DNA of 64,000 nt from Posidonia oceanica (GCA_037176725.1 JAZBRS010000060.1:57688001-57752000), one strand, 5' to 3'. Counted from the stretch's first letter, positions 46,401-56,639 are shown. Translations and numbers: made by a program. The notes: a model not told the origin generated them from the sequence alone.

Positions 46401-46465
46401 TTTTGATCGGTGCACGCGAACTTTTGGCAGTGTGCATGGACGATCTGAACACTAGGATTACTACA
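40468..46465 (+). mobile_element. Element A 3' LTR (5,998 bp)
   Basis: TGTTGACACCCC...GGATTACTACA, followed by duplication AAGAC (46466-46470). Same zones as the 5' LTR: A-rich 41200-41940, C/T-rich 41950-42180, T-rich from 43620, donor 45045, VNTR about 45511-45770, acceptor 45848, conserved block 46036-46155, PBS relic 46290. Differences from the 5' LTR are concentrated near the start and are mostly transitions, with small indels. Confidence 0.95.
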
Positions 46466-46470
46466 AAGAC
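46466..46470. repeat. Target site duplication AAGAC, right copy (element A)
   Basis: Identical to 6761-6765; see the left copy. Confidence 0.95.
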
Positions 46471-48336
46471 CGGTTGGATGATGAAGAGGAAGTACCCTGG
46501 AACAACATTATGCAATAACATCCAGAAAATAGTCACAAATGAGGGTCAGAATGATGGCTGGGAACTCTGTCTGATATCTTAGTCAAACACGCGGGAGGTC
46601 CACGCGGGACCTCGACGTGGGACCAATCGGTTCAGAAAGAGAACCTTCATCGCCAGATTTTGGGACCCACAGGCAATAGAAATTAAAGAAAGCAGATAGA
46701 TATTGAAGAGAAGAAGCTAGGCAACTATATTATGCAAAAACATTAAGGAAACAAATGCTAATAGGGGTCGGAAAGAGGCTGGAAGCTCAACCTGGTGTCA
46801 CAGTCTGGAATGCGGGAGGTCCATGTGAGACCTCTGCGCGAGACTAGCCTGCCAGATAGAGGATCTTCATCGCCCGATTCCGGGCCCGACGCTCAACGGA
46901 AAGCGGCGAAACAAGTTGGGGAGGCAAGAGGGCACACCCAGCTATCCACATGAGGTGTGGACGTGAGGTGGCGTGGCTCGAGGCGTCGCCCCCACCTCGG
47001 CAGTATCGTGCCGGCGACTGTGCTTCTCCACCGGCCATAGAGGCGGCTTGGAGGGCGCTATCAACCTGAGACACACTGAGGAGGTTCGGAGAGGACGTAA
47101 GGGAGGCAGCCAGAGGCTCTGCACAGCGAGACGAGGGGGCTATGGGTGCATCGGCATGAGGCTGGGCGCGAGCCGTCCGTCTGGCGCGAGAGGTGGCAGA
47201 AAAAAAGGAAAAAAGGCAATGCAGGCTACAATTACGGGTTGCAAACTAAAGGGGAAAGATGATACTACATACGAGAACAGTTCTACACTACCAAAAGGCC
47301 CAATGCATACCTGAAGTGCGCCGAGGCTGCTGTCTTCTCCGGTGACGTACTGCTGCAGACAGACGGGCGGACGGAGTAGCAGAGCTTGGGGAATCACTCG
47401 GGAAGATGGTAGGCTTCCTCGCGGAGTCCAGGGGATGCTCTAGGTGTGTTGGGAAGGCGGTAGGGGTCTCGACGGTGAGAGAGTTCAACGGAGATGCTTC
47501 CTCAATTCCAGAACGCTGGAATTGAGGGGTTTCAGAGGTCGGGAGGGGCTCGGAAGCTCGGAGGGAAAGCTTTGGGTGCAGGTGGTGCTCTCAAGGATGC
47601 AAGGAGCACGAAATCGGACCACGGGAAGCTCTGGCCGGCGATTTAACGGCTGCGGATGTCGATGCTGGCCGTTGGTGCTGATCGAGATTTGAAATGGAAG
47701 GTCGGATTGGCTGCTGGAGATCGACAGGTGGAGTTGGTCCAGGTGTCCGGAGGCACAAGCCCAGATCGGTGGGAGCCAATGGCGAGCGAGGAGGAGGTGG
47801 GCTAAGGTGATTGGTCCGCTTGATTTTTATTACTGACATAGGACATAATGCGGGAGCTCGATGCGGGAGCTGGGCGCGGCTGTCAGTCTGTCAGTTTCGC
47901 TACCAACACAGGACAACAAGCGGGAGCTTCACGCAGGAGCCACACGCGAGTGTCAGAGTGCCGATTTCGGTCGTTGATGCTGGAAAACACGCGAGAGTGC
48001 CACGCGGGAGCTCGACGCGAGAGTGATCCCGTTAGTATTGCCACTGATGCAGGAAAACACGTGGGAGCGGCATGCAGGAGCTCCACGCGGGAGTTATCCC
48101 GTCAGTAGCTACCTCACCTTTCTGATCTTGCTTCTCTAGTTCGAGGACCATCTAGGGCTAGGGTTTTGGGATTTTTGTGGTAGTCGACAGGAGGTGATGT
48201 GATTGGTGGGGTTTTGGCTGGTCTGGGCTGGTTTGGGTCTAGGCTTGGGGTTTCAAGAAAAGATGGGAGCCGCCTCGTCCGTACGCATCTGGGAGCAAAC
48301 AACCGTCGCCCGACTTCCAGATTTGGGGTGTCTATA
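46471..48336 (-). mobile_element. Element D 3' LTR, proximal segment (LTR 5' end)
   Basis: In D's orientation the LTR starts at 48336 with TATAGACACCCC, the counterpart of TGTTGACACCCC in A with the terminal TG changed to TA. It continues down to A's insertion point. A donor-like CTTCAG|GTATGC lies at 47310 (minus), in the place of the LTR donor in A and S1. The segment contains many GCGGGAGNTC-type motifs. The small ORFs (46973-47314, 47591-47839 and others) are not convincing. Confidence 0.8.
47824..48108. repeat. ~71-bp tandem repeat in D LTR
   Basis: Four imperfect units, each with a GACATAGGACA / CACAGGACAA / GCTGGAAAACAC / GCAGGAAAACAC start, a (C/T)GCGGGAGCTC(G/C)ACGCG core and a GTCAG end. 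Confidence 0.7.
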
Positions 48337-48340
48337 GATG

Positions 48341-48353
48341 CCCCTCCCTGAGC
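48341..48353 (-). other. Polypurine tract of element D
   Basis: On the minus strand the sequence reads GCTCAGGGAGGGGCATC immediately before the LTR start at 48336, matching A's GCTCAGGGAGGGACATT. This fixes D's orientation and LTR boundary. Confidence 0.8.
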
Positions 48354-48848
48354 TAGGTCAAGGGGACCAAGGCCGTTGCTCAGGGTTGACAAAGACACCC
48401 TGCCTGGAGTTGGTGGGAGAAATGTTGCTGTCGGCGTGGGTCACTTATCCGGCGGATGCACCAAAAAGGTCGTGACTCATTGTCGTAATGCAAATGCGAA
48501 TACGGATGCGAATGCAAATGCAAATGCAAGATGCAAAAGTTAGGATGCAAAGTTAGTATTAGTCTTGAGATGCTGGTGGTATGCTGGCGTGTGCTGAGCG
48601 GTGTATGGCTCAAACGCGGGGGTGCCACTTGCCAAGCCTTGCTCTAAGCGAGGGCACTGCAGATGTTGTGCGCTGAGCGGTGTATGGCTCAAACGCAGGG
48701 TGCCGTTCACAAAGGATTGCTCTAAGCGAGGGCGATGTAGTGTATGCAAATGATGCAATGCGCGATGAGTTGACGGACTCACCACCGGATAGTTCTGGTT
48801 ATCGGTCCGAAGAAAAAGAACGACGACCTAGGACAATCGAAAAAGATG
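48354..48848 (-). other. Element D pre-PPT region
   Basis: No ORF of note. 48430-48490 matches A's pre-PPT sequence. 48490-48530 is a (AATGCAAATGCG)n-like simple repeat. Two copies of GCTGAGCGGTGTATGGCTCA lie at about 48593 and 48673, an 80-bp direct repeat. Confidence 0.55.
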
Positions 48849-49037
48849 CCCCTGGTATCGAGTAACGATGCCAGGGGGCAGTCGAGGTGTTCCTGCCGAA
48901 AAAACGGGAGAGATGCGAGACAGCTATGACGGGCGTCAACCGAGCAATTAGGGGCTACTAGCCCAAAGAAGGGAAGGATTCCCCAAGACAGCGGAAAAAA
49001 AAAGATGCCCCTGGTATCGAGAAACGATGCCAAGGGG
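48849..49037. promoter_or_regulatory. Two stem-loops of the CCCCTGGTATCG type in D
   Basis: First: arms 48849-48860 and 48866-48877 round AGTAA, eleven Watson-Crick pairs and one G.T. Second: arms 49008-49019 and 49025-49037 round AGAAA, with one bulged A. Both are preceded by GATG and lie on the PPT side of the accessory genes, like the stem in A at 37965-37991. Confidence 0.75.
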
Positions 49038-49039
49038 GG

Positions 49040-49230
49040 AGCAAAACACTCCAAACATGGTGATGGGTGTCAGCCGAACAGTTAGGGATGCAAGCCCGAG
49101 CAGAGAAGCTCCAGACACTTTGACGGATGTCATCCGGGCAGTTAGGCCTGCCAGCCCGAGCAGACATTTTGACGGTTGTCGACCGAGCAGTTGGGGCTAC
49201 CAGACCGAGCAGTTGGGGCTGCCAGCCTGA
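49040..49230. repeat. Irregular short repeats in D spacer
   Basis: Recurring phrases CCGA(G/A)CAGTTAGG/TTGGGGCT and CCAGCCCGAGCAG at 49075-49225, four to five times at irregular spacing. No ORF. Confidence 0.55.
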
Positions 49231-49650
49231 GCAGAAAGGGCTTGTCCTCGACTGAGGAAGCAAAGAGGCAGGGCTTCGTCCGTCCGAAACGAAGACGTGC
49301 AGGAGAGGCTTATCCTCGACTGAGGAAGCAAGCAGGTGGGGCCTCGTCCATCCGGAACGAAGACGCGCAAGAGAGGCTTGTCCTCGACTGAGGAAGCAAG
49401 TGGGTGGGGCTTCGTCCGTCCGGAACGAAGATGCGCAAAAGAGGCTTATCCTCGACTAAGGAAGCAAGCAAGCGGGGCCTCGTCAGTCCGGAACGAAGAC
49501 GCGCAAGAGAGGCTTGTCCTCGACTGAGGAAGCAAGTAGGTGGGGCCTCGTCCGTCCAGAATGAAGACTCGCAAAAGAGGCTTATCCTCGACTGAGGAAG
49601 CAAGCAGGCGGGGCCTCGTCCGTCCGGAATGAAGACTCGCAAAAGAGGCT
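49231..49650 (+). repeat. 68-bp tandem array in D
   Basis: About six copies with GAGGCTT(A/G)TCCTCGACTGA at 49306, 49374, 49442, 49510 and 49578. Each unit has two small inverted repeats, CCTC-GACT-GAGG and TTCGT-ccgtccgg-AACGAA. As 68 is not a multiple of three, ORFs such as 49310-49642 (minus) merely read the units in rotating frames. Confidence 0.9.
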
Positions 49651-50005
49651 GAAATGTGATAAGTTCAGACTTATCGACCGGGAAGATGACGGGAATACCA
49701 ATACCTGGAGGCTTGGCAGAGGTTTAGAGACGATCCCGTGACAGTTGGGGGTGTCAGCCCGAGAAAGAAGACCGGGGAGTGGGCGCGCCTTGATGCCGAT
49801 AGCTCGCGACTGGTGGCTTCATCGCCTCGAGAGGCAAAACTGCGGCTTCTGCTCTGGCGGGGCCTTTATGCAAGTCTCTCGATCTACGGTGCATAGCAGC
49901 TTCGATTGGCCGACCCTCTTGAAGAGGTTCAGATTGTCTGGTAAACTGTAGGGGGCTCTCTGTAATTTGTCCAAATTGCAAGGCTCAACGCCTATCGTGG
50001 GCTGA

Positions 50006-50460
50006 GTGACCTGACCAAGTCCTGCCCTGATTCCCTCGTGACCACAAAGGATCCTACCGGGGCTCGGTTGGAAACCAGAGCCGATTTGCCATTCCTGTGA
50101 AAGCCAAGGGCCTATATACAATTTTTGCAAACTGAGAGTTGTCTATCCATCTCGGACTGCTGTGACCTGACCAGGTCCTGCTCTAGTTCTTTTGTGACCA
50201 CAAAGGATCTTGCCAGGGTTCGGTTGGAAACCGAAGCCGATTCGCCATTCCTGTGAAAGCTAGGGGCCTATCCGTAATTTTTGCAAACTGATGTCTTCTG
50301 TCCATCTTGGACTACTGTGACCTGACCAGGTCCTGCTCTGGTTCCCTTGTGACCACAAAGGATCTTGCTAGGGCTCGGTTGGAAACCGGAGCCGATTCAC
50401 CATTCCTGTGAAAGCCAGGGGCTTATCTGTAATTTTTGCAAACTGATGTAATCTGCCTGC
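50006..50460 (+). repeat. ~155-bp tandem repeat, three copies, in D
   Basis: GTGACCTGACC starts units at 50006, 50162 and 50317. Each contains GTGACCACAAAGGATC, CTCGGTTGGAAACC and GCCATTCCTGTGAAAGCC and ends in a (T)ATTTTTGCAAACTGA phrase. Confidence 0.88.
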
Positions 50461-51110
50461 AGGCTGACTAATGCTGCCGTTCTGCTATCTGTCTTGGGCA
50501 TTCATGGTGCAACAAGTGTTGTTGCACTGCTGTGAGGGCTCTGCCTTGGGCTATGGCCATTCCTGGTGCTTGCATAGAAGTTAGGGGCCTGTATGCAATT
50601 TTTGCAAATTGAGAGTTGTTTTTGCAATTTGCCGAATGCCATTGCTCTGCTGCCTATCCTGGGGCGTTTGTGATGCGACAAGTGTTACCGAACATTGAAA
50701 CAAGGGTTCTGTTGCGGCGTTGCGATCGCTTTTTGCTGTTTTTTAACAAGTCAGGGTCCTATCTGCAAATTTACAAAATTGCAGGGTTTTGAGGTAAATT
50801 CCGTTGTTCTGGGAGTCTCCTTGGTGATGTTCACCTGTACTGGACTCCAATGACAGTTTAGTCAAGTAGAGGGTCCTCTACTGGCTTGTTGCAATATTAA
50901 GGTGCGAAATGCAAATTTTCTGGGTAAATTGTGCTTTGGCCCCTGAAGGAATTTACTAGGAATGCCAAGGATTTTAAAACCTGGTGGGTCCCACCTAGGT
51001 AATTGCCTGCAACAGTTCTGGGTTCTTGAGAGTGCATCTCTTTGTTTGCCCCAAGTTTTAATTTGCAACCTTAGCAGTAATAGCACTATTCATTTATTTT
51101 TCATTCCTTC
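50461..51110. other. LTR-like phrases in reverse orientation, D spacer
   Basis: Phrases such as AGGGGCCTGTATGCAATTTT and GGGTCCTATCTGCAAAT are the reverse complement of the recurring 'AAATTGCATATAGGCCCCT' wording in A and S1 LTRs (about 10900-11000, 21780-22030), in the direction expected of minus-strand element D. No ORF. This may be captured or diverged LTR-derived sequence. Confidence 0.4.
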
Positions 51111-52433
51111 TTAGATTTGCATTTTTTTGTTCAAACCCCAAAAACGAGAACCAGGGCATCCCTCTCCACCCCTTCTCTCATTTCTCAAACACCGACTGTC
51201 CGCTCATCTCCCCTCCTCCTTCGTGCGGCGGCGGGCATGGTGTTTCCAGCGAGGACGAGGGTTGCGGTGCTTGGGGATCTGCGATTGCAGGCCATTCCGG
51301 GGAGGCTCTCCGCGAGTGTAGGGCGCAGCATTGAAGCCAGGGTCAAGCTCCGATGGTGGGAGGTGTTCTCCGCCGACACGAAAAATGGTACCCCTTTCCT
51401 TGCTTCTCTTTCATTTCGACCTCCCTTCTCTCCCTCCTTTCTGGGGTGCCACCAGGCATGGGTGGCCGGCGAAGGGCTGTCCTGTCGGACGGGATATGGC
51501 CGGCGGGTGCCGGTTGCGAGGGCACGGCTGAGGGGTGGCCGGCTGTGAGGGCACGGCTGAGGGGCGGCTGGCTGTGAGGGCACGACCGAGGGATGTTCGG
51601 CTGTAGAGCTCGGTCGGCAGGTGCCGCTGGATAGGGCATGGCCCGCGGGTGCCGGTTGCTTGCATTCTTCCCCCCTTTTTTTTTGGACTACCAAATAGCA
51701 ACAAATGATATACTTGTCTTGCTCTTGATTCTTTTCTGCTTGATTTTTTTTGATTCTATTGCCATGTTTGATTTTGTTAGGCCCTGTCATATCTGAATGC
51801 CAATGCTGATTTTGCTATGCCTTTCTTCTTCTTTTTTAGAGTGCCAAACATGCCTGTATTTTCAATGATGCTTGGCTTGATTCAGATCTGCCATGCTGGA
51901 TTTTGTTAGGCCCTATCATGCTTGAAATAATTTTGCTTGAAATGCAGATTTGAATGTGCCACAAACAAGCTTGCTTATACTTGATTAAATTTGTATTTTG
52001 TCCTCCTGATTTTGTTTGTATGCTGTGCCTGCTGTATGGTTTTCCAGCTAGATCCCTGATTTCTTTCTCATTGAATGTGGCATGCCAAGTAGGTCAGATG
52101 ACTTTGCATCTCAAATTCTGAGTTTGCCTGTGTATTTGACTGCCACAAACTGTGCTCTGATCTTTTTTGCCAAACCTAATGATGCTCTACTTAGGTTTGA
52201 TTGGTCTTGACACATTATGCTGGATATATGTTTGTCTACCATGCATTGTGCTCTGTTAGCCTTGGCAACGCTTTGTTTGATCTTGGCTATACTTTAAACA
52301 CCAGTATTTATTTAAATACTTGATAAAGCATGCTTGTGATTGGCGTTATTTCATGAAACAAATGCTGCTTATGTATTTTCTTTCTGCATTTAGAAAATGA
52401 TTTGCTCTGAGCTTCTTAATTTTTGCTTTGTAG
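51111..52433 (+). other. GC-rich block and long intron-like region upstream of PMD gene
   Basis: 51180-51640 is GC-rich, with an ATG at 51238 opening MVFPARTRVAVLG... for about 100 codons and imperfect ~34-bp repeats GAGGGCACGGCTGAGGGG at 51510-51600. 51660-52430 is T-rich with TTGATTTTGTTAGGCC phrases and no ORF. The change of composition looks like a first exon or 5' UTR followed by a long intron of the gene below, but no splice pair is certain. Confidence 0.35.
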
Positions 52434-54714
52434 TCTGGTTCGAGACGAGCGGGTGCGAGCGGTGCCTCGAGCTTGAGGTCCCGGGGGCAGTGAGCCTCGG
52501 GATCCCCGGTGTCTGGGGGCGCTTCTGATTCGAACGACTCGCTGGAGGGTTCCGCCAGTCCAGGTCCCGCCATTCCCTTAGAGGTAGACTTGAAACTGGC
52601 TTTTGATCTGTACTGTTGCTTCTGCTTTCATCTATTTCTGATTCCTGTTTCGGACTTTTGATAGGAAGCGGGAAACCATGGAGGCCGCTTGCTTAGTGAG
52701 GATCACATTTGCGATCAGGACTGGTTTGAGGTAAGGCAGCTCTTTCCCTGTTAATCTCTCGCCTTGTATGCATATTGCCCTTTCTGACCTGCTCTGCTGT
52801 TTATACAGGACGGGAACCCTCACTGGGTGATGCAGTGCGGCTGGGCACCAATGCTGGCTCACTTTCACCGCCTACCGAACTTCTTGCGGGACTTCTTGCT
52901 ACATCAGAGTCCCTTCGGCAGCTTTTTGCGGATTCCAGCCATCCACGGCCACTACAACTTTTTCCGGGCTCTGGTAGAACGGTGGCGGTTCGAGACGCAC
53001 ACCTTCCACTTCCCGTACGGGGAGATGACAATTCTGCCCGAGCATTGGGCCCTGATGTCTGGACTGACCTTTGGGGGAGAGCCCATAGTGGGCAAGGGCG
53101 TTCTGGGATACGCCCGGGTCCCTATGTTGCTAGGGAGGCCATCGCCAGATCAGACGCGCTCGACCTACAACTTCCGTGCATCATGGCTGCGGGAGTTGAG
53201 TGGGATCTGGCCAGATTCGGCCCTTGGCTCGGTGGAGGCTGCCTTCGTCCTCCGTCACTTCCTGCTGGACCTGTTAGGGGTCGTCTTCTGTGACGTGTCC
53301 GGATACTGCGTTCACGCGGACTGGCTCGTCTACCTGGCTGATTTGGGCGAGCTCTAGCGCTATGACTAGGGAGGCGCCAGCTATGCCTATCTCTTGTGCG
53401 GCCTGGACGACGTGGTTTGCAAGAACCAACGGTCGTACGTGGGCCTGTATCCGCTGATCACTGTAAGTATTAAAGTTGCTTCTGTTCTGCATTACTTTCA
53501 GTTCTGTTTACTTGTTAGCTGTACTGACATATCTACTTGTTTGCCTTACAGTACTGGGCGATGGAGCATTCCTGGCGGGGACATTACTTCTTCCACCTTC
53601 GCCTCGAGCACCTTCCACTTCCTCGGCAGTGGTGCGAGCCAGATCACTTGGCTGCCTCGGGTGTGTACGGATACGAGTCGTACCCGTACCTCCTGGACAT
53701 CATCCATGTAGATGAGGTGAACTTTAAATTGCATTAGCTGTTTATGAATTGCTTAGAAAACACTGTTCTGATGTTTACTCTGTTTTCCTTTCAGGTGGAC
53801 CTGCGCCCCTTCCGGAGGTACGAGACCTTGGAGTGGGCTCCCTTGGTCTTGGGCCGAAAGCTGAGGAGAGTGCAGGTTCAGTTCTTTTGCCTCAAATGGT
53901 ATGCCCACTACCTTCCCGGGCGGGTTCGGCACCAATTTACTCGGGCATTCAGCATCCCCAAGCCACCACCGGCTGATATGGTGTCAGAGACCCTGACTCG
54001 GGCTGCTACAGGACTGCTTTGGCTACGTCGGCGATGGCCCAGAGCCGCTTCACCATCCAAGAGGTCTCTCGCGATGAATATATGGATTGGTTCGAGCGGG
54101 TCGACAAGCCGCACTTGTTCCCGGAGGATCTTCAGGATGGACAGACCCAGATGTGGTACAACGAGGGCTAGAGTCAGGTAAAGGACCCCTAACACCACTG
54201 TAGGTTTGATAAATGTAGTATCTGTCTTCTCACTCTGACCTTTGGACTTGGGTATAGGCCTTTGGATGCGGCAGATGCGAGCTGCTTCGGTAAAATAGCT
54301 GTAGAGTAGCCTTTAAATTTGCTTGCGATTGTATACCTGCCTGTTCTGACATGTCTAGTTTTTTGGCATAGGGGAGGCGGCAGAGACGGCTTCCAGCAGT
54401 ATAAGCTTGAATCAAATGCAAACAGCTTAACCCATTATAAATGCCCGCTAAAATGAATTATGTTTGCTTTTCAGGGGAGCAGCTTCGGTCCAGCTGTCAA
54501 CACTGAGTCCAGTGGGGAGTTTAGCATGGACTTCGCCTTGGTGGATGTGTCAGACGCAGAGTCTCCTACCAGGGAGTGCAGCATGGGGCCAGGTCCCTCA
54601 CAATCTCGATCAGTTGCAGCTAGGCTCGCTAAGAGGCTGCGGAGGAAACAGGTCAGGGAGGGTCTTGTGAGGATTCATGGCGCCCCACATCCTGACTCGT
54701 CTAAGGAGGACTAA
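52434..54714 (+). pseudogene. Plant-mobile-domain gene with introns, antisense to element D
   Basis: Exons inferred from GT-AG sites that keep the frame: 52434-52583, 52665-52730, 52809-53462, 53552-53716, 53795-54177, 54475-54714 (the intron before the last exon may hold another small exon). Exon 1 is Ser/Gly-rich; exon 3 carries the diagnostic PMD sequence HFHRLPNFLRDFLLHQ, LVERWRFETHTFHFPYGEMT, ILPEHWALMSGLTFGGEP and FVLRHFLLDLLGVVF; exon 5 has FFCLKWYAHYLPG and, after a frameshift near 54020, DEYMDWFERVDKPHLFPED; the last exon is basic and ends at TAA... TGA-free until TAA 54712. Stops: TGA 52491; TAG 53355, 53367, 54169. Such 'aminotransferase-like' PMD proteins are linked to transposons and to silencing factors MAIN/MAIL1. 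Here it is a decayed gene carried inside D. Confidence 0.75.
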
Positions 54715-54960
54715 ACGCCTACAGTCATGGAATTTTGTTTGCTGGGCTTGTTTGCATTCTATTGTTTCCTTTATGCTGTATTCTCTATTTGTACTCCTGT
54801 TGCTGTAAACTGAGTTGGATATGGAATGCAAAAGGAATTGCCCGGGGGGCCCTTTGGATGACAAAATGTGTGTATTTGTGCTTGTGTTGTATGTATGTGC
54901 CTGCATGATCCGGCTAGTGGCCCCTTTTGCATTTTTCCGAGTGTTCCACAGGTCGCAGGC

Positions 54961-54980
54961 GACTTAAGTTAACTTAAGTC
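54961..54980. promoter_or_regulatory. Perfect 20-bp palindrome
   Basis: GACTTAAGTTAACTTAAGTC equals its own reverse complement and lies 17 bp before a TATAAAAAG motif. It could be a dimeric factor-binding site. Confidence 0.7.
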
Positions 54981-55098
54981 ACAACCAGAAATTTTACTAT
55001 AAAAAGCGCGGGAGTCCCACGCAGGAGCTGGGTGCGGGACCGCGACGCGGGACCAAATGGCCTGCCCAGGTTCACGTGACTTGTTTTTCTAGGGCACC

Positions 55099-55108
55099 TA
55101 TTTATATG
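55099..55108 (+). promoter_or_regulatory. TATA box of the second PMD gene
   Basis: TATTTATATG lies 85 bp before the proposed ATG at 55184, leaving room for a transcription start near 55130 and a short leader. A stronger-looking TATAAAAAG at 54998-55006 is the alternative. Confidence 0.5.
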
Positions 55109-55183
55109 CCCCCCACAACACATGGAGGTGCCAGACGCCTCCCAAGAACCCTGAGACCTCTCCTTCTCCCATTCTTCTCCAAA

Positions 55184-56639
55184 ATGGTGGGTTTCTCTTG
55201 CTTTTTCCTTGATTTCCATGGTTGGCCCATCACACCCTAGGTTCCCATGGTGGGGGCTCCTGCCGGCTCGACGAGGCTGCTGTCCAGCCCTCCCATTTTC
55301 GTTCCTCTTGATTTACTGAGCTCTATTCTGAACTTTGCATTTGTTTCTATGCAGGCTTTTCCCACTTTGGTCACCCCAGTTCACTGCTCGAAGGTACTAC
55401 GGACATGGATCCGAAGTCTTACTGCCGATGATCGGGAGATGCTGCAGCTATGGGGCATTTCCTCCCGGACACTGGATATTGCCGAGGTGGAAGTCAGTCG
55501 CCATCTCCTTTGTGCTGTGGCGAGGTTCTGGAAACCCTTGCTCCACGTTTTCTGCTTTGGCTCAGTGGAAATGACGCCCACTCTGGAGGAGGTGTGCCGG
55601 ATCTACGGCCTGTCACCACTGGCTGGGCCTGCTGTGTTTATGAGACGGGAGGGCTATGCGTCCGTCCTGCGTCAGCTGACGGGCCTCACCCTGGGGGAGT
55701 GTGCAGGAAGGTTGATCCGTACTGACGGGCTGACGCCTAGGATCCGCCTGGAATACTTCGAGCAGACAATCCCGAGGTGTGCCACCTTGGGTGACAAGTT
55801 GTGGCTCAGGGGGTTCATCACCCGCTTCCTTGGTGAGCTGATCTTCGGCCACAGCCAGCTGGCTGTCGCTGTTGAGGTGGCTGAGATAGCTTTGGCTGTA
55901 GTAACCCAGCAAATAGATCTGGCACCGGTGATTCTAATAGAAACCTTCTATGGGCTGGACAGGGTCTCACACCGCTGCGTCACTTCCACGGGTGTGCGGC
56001 CATGGTTCTGGTAAACTGCTCATTATAACTGTTCAGCTGGCCTGGTCTGTTTCTGCTTTGTTGACTCTGCTAATTTCTCTTTTTCAGGTCTGGCTGGCCT
56101 GCCATATGGGGGCAATGGCTATCCGCCCTCAACGTCCTGTCTTTGAAGGCTACTGCCGCTCTGGGCATGCTCGGGCCATAGGGAGCGTCCGGGAGGAGTA
56201 TGAGAAGCTAGAGAGGTTGACCGGGGACACCGTGGTCTGGCGGATTCTCCCTGCCGCGGCGGATCCATTTACCGTGTTCTTCAATGGGAACAGCGCACAG
56301 TTGGTCATCCTGCCGGGGTTCACTAGGGGTGTTGAGTTCCATCCCATTCGGGTACTGCGGCAGTTCGGCCTTCGCTAGGATGCGTTCATTAAAGGTCACA
56401 TGCCTGAGAGATTTCAGTCTTATCCACTCAATTCTTCAGTGATGACGGAGGAGCTAGCCCAGCTTATGAGAGGCGGAATAAGATCTACTGACATAGTTGC
56501 GGTGCCTGGCTCGGACTGTACTACCAGATACATCACTAAGGTGCAAGCAACATGGCCCATCTGTAAGGTCCCCCCCAGTGATCCTCTGTTTAGTGGTGCT
56601 GGTAGCTCCAAGCGGGGGCGGTCCAGCTTAGATAAATGA
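55184..56639 (+). pseudogene. DUF7745-type PMD-like gene with two introns, antisense to element D
   Basis: Proposed structure: coding exon of only ATG (55184-55186), intron 55187-55354 (GTGGGT...TATGCAG), exon 55355-56010, intron 56011-56087 (GTAAAC...TTTTTCAG), exon 56088-56639. The product starts MAFPTLVTPVHCSKVL and matches A's ORF at 36346-37539 throughout: LQLWGISSRTL, VARFWKPLLHVFCF, MTPTLEEVCRIYG, DKLWLRGFITRFLGELIF, GHARAIGSVREEYEKL. A one-base deletion near 55978 and a TAG at 56376 (a stop that A has at the same codon) break it; the frame ends at TGA 56637. Being on the strand opposite to D's pol, its introns survive D's retrotransposition. Function unknown. Confidence 0.75.

Larger units (their letters stand above)
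6766..46465 (+). mobile_element. Element A: full-length Tat/Ogre-type retrotransposon with two nested solo LTRs
   Basis: The element is bounded by matching LTRs (6766-12730; 40468-46465), a 5-bp duplication AAGAC on both sides, PBS at 12732 and PPT at 40455. Internal order: leader, gag, PR, [S1], RT, RNase H, aRNH, [S2], INT, non-coding spacer, PMD-type ORF, hairpins, tandem arrays, PPT. Total 39.7 kb; about 27.7 kb once S1 and S2 are removed. LTR length, the second RNase H and the tRNA-Arg-type PBS place it in the Tat/Ogre branch; the lack of a long ORF upstream of gag separates it from classical Ogre. At least 21 in-frame stops and several frameshifts make it non-autonomous. Confidence 0.93.
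54715..55183 (+). other. Intergenic region between the two PMD genes
   Basis: The 3' flank of the first gene runs into the promoter of the second. It holds a perfect 20-bp palindrome (54961-54980), TATAAAAAG (54998-55006), a GCGGGAG-type cluster (55005-55050) like those in D's LTR, and TATTTATATG (55099-55108). Confidence 0.6.

Noticed and set aside
49231..49650. ORFs with GLSSTEEAS / RPERRRA repeats on both strands
   Set aside because: Product of the 68-bp tandem repeat read in rotating frames.
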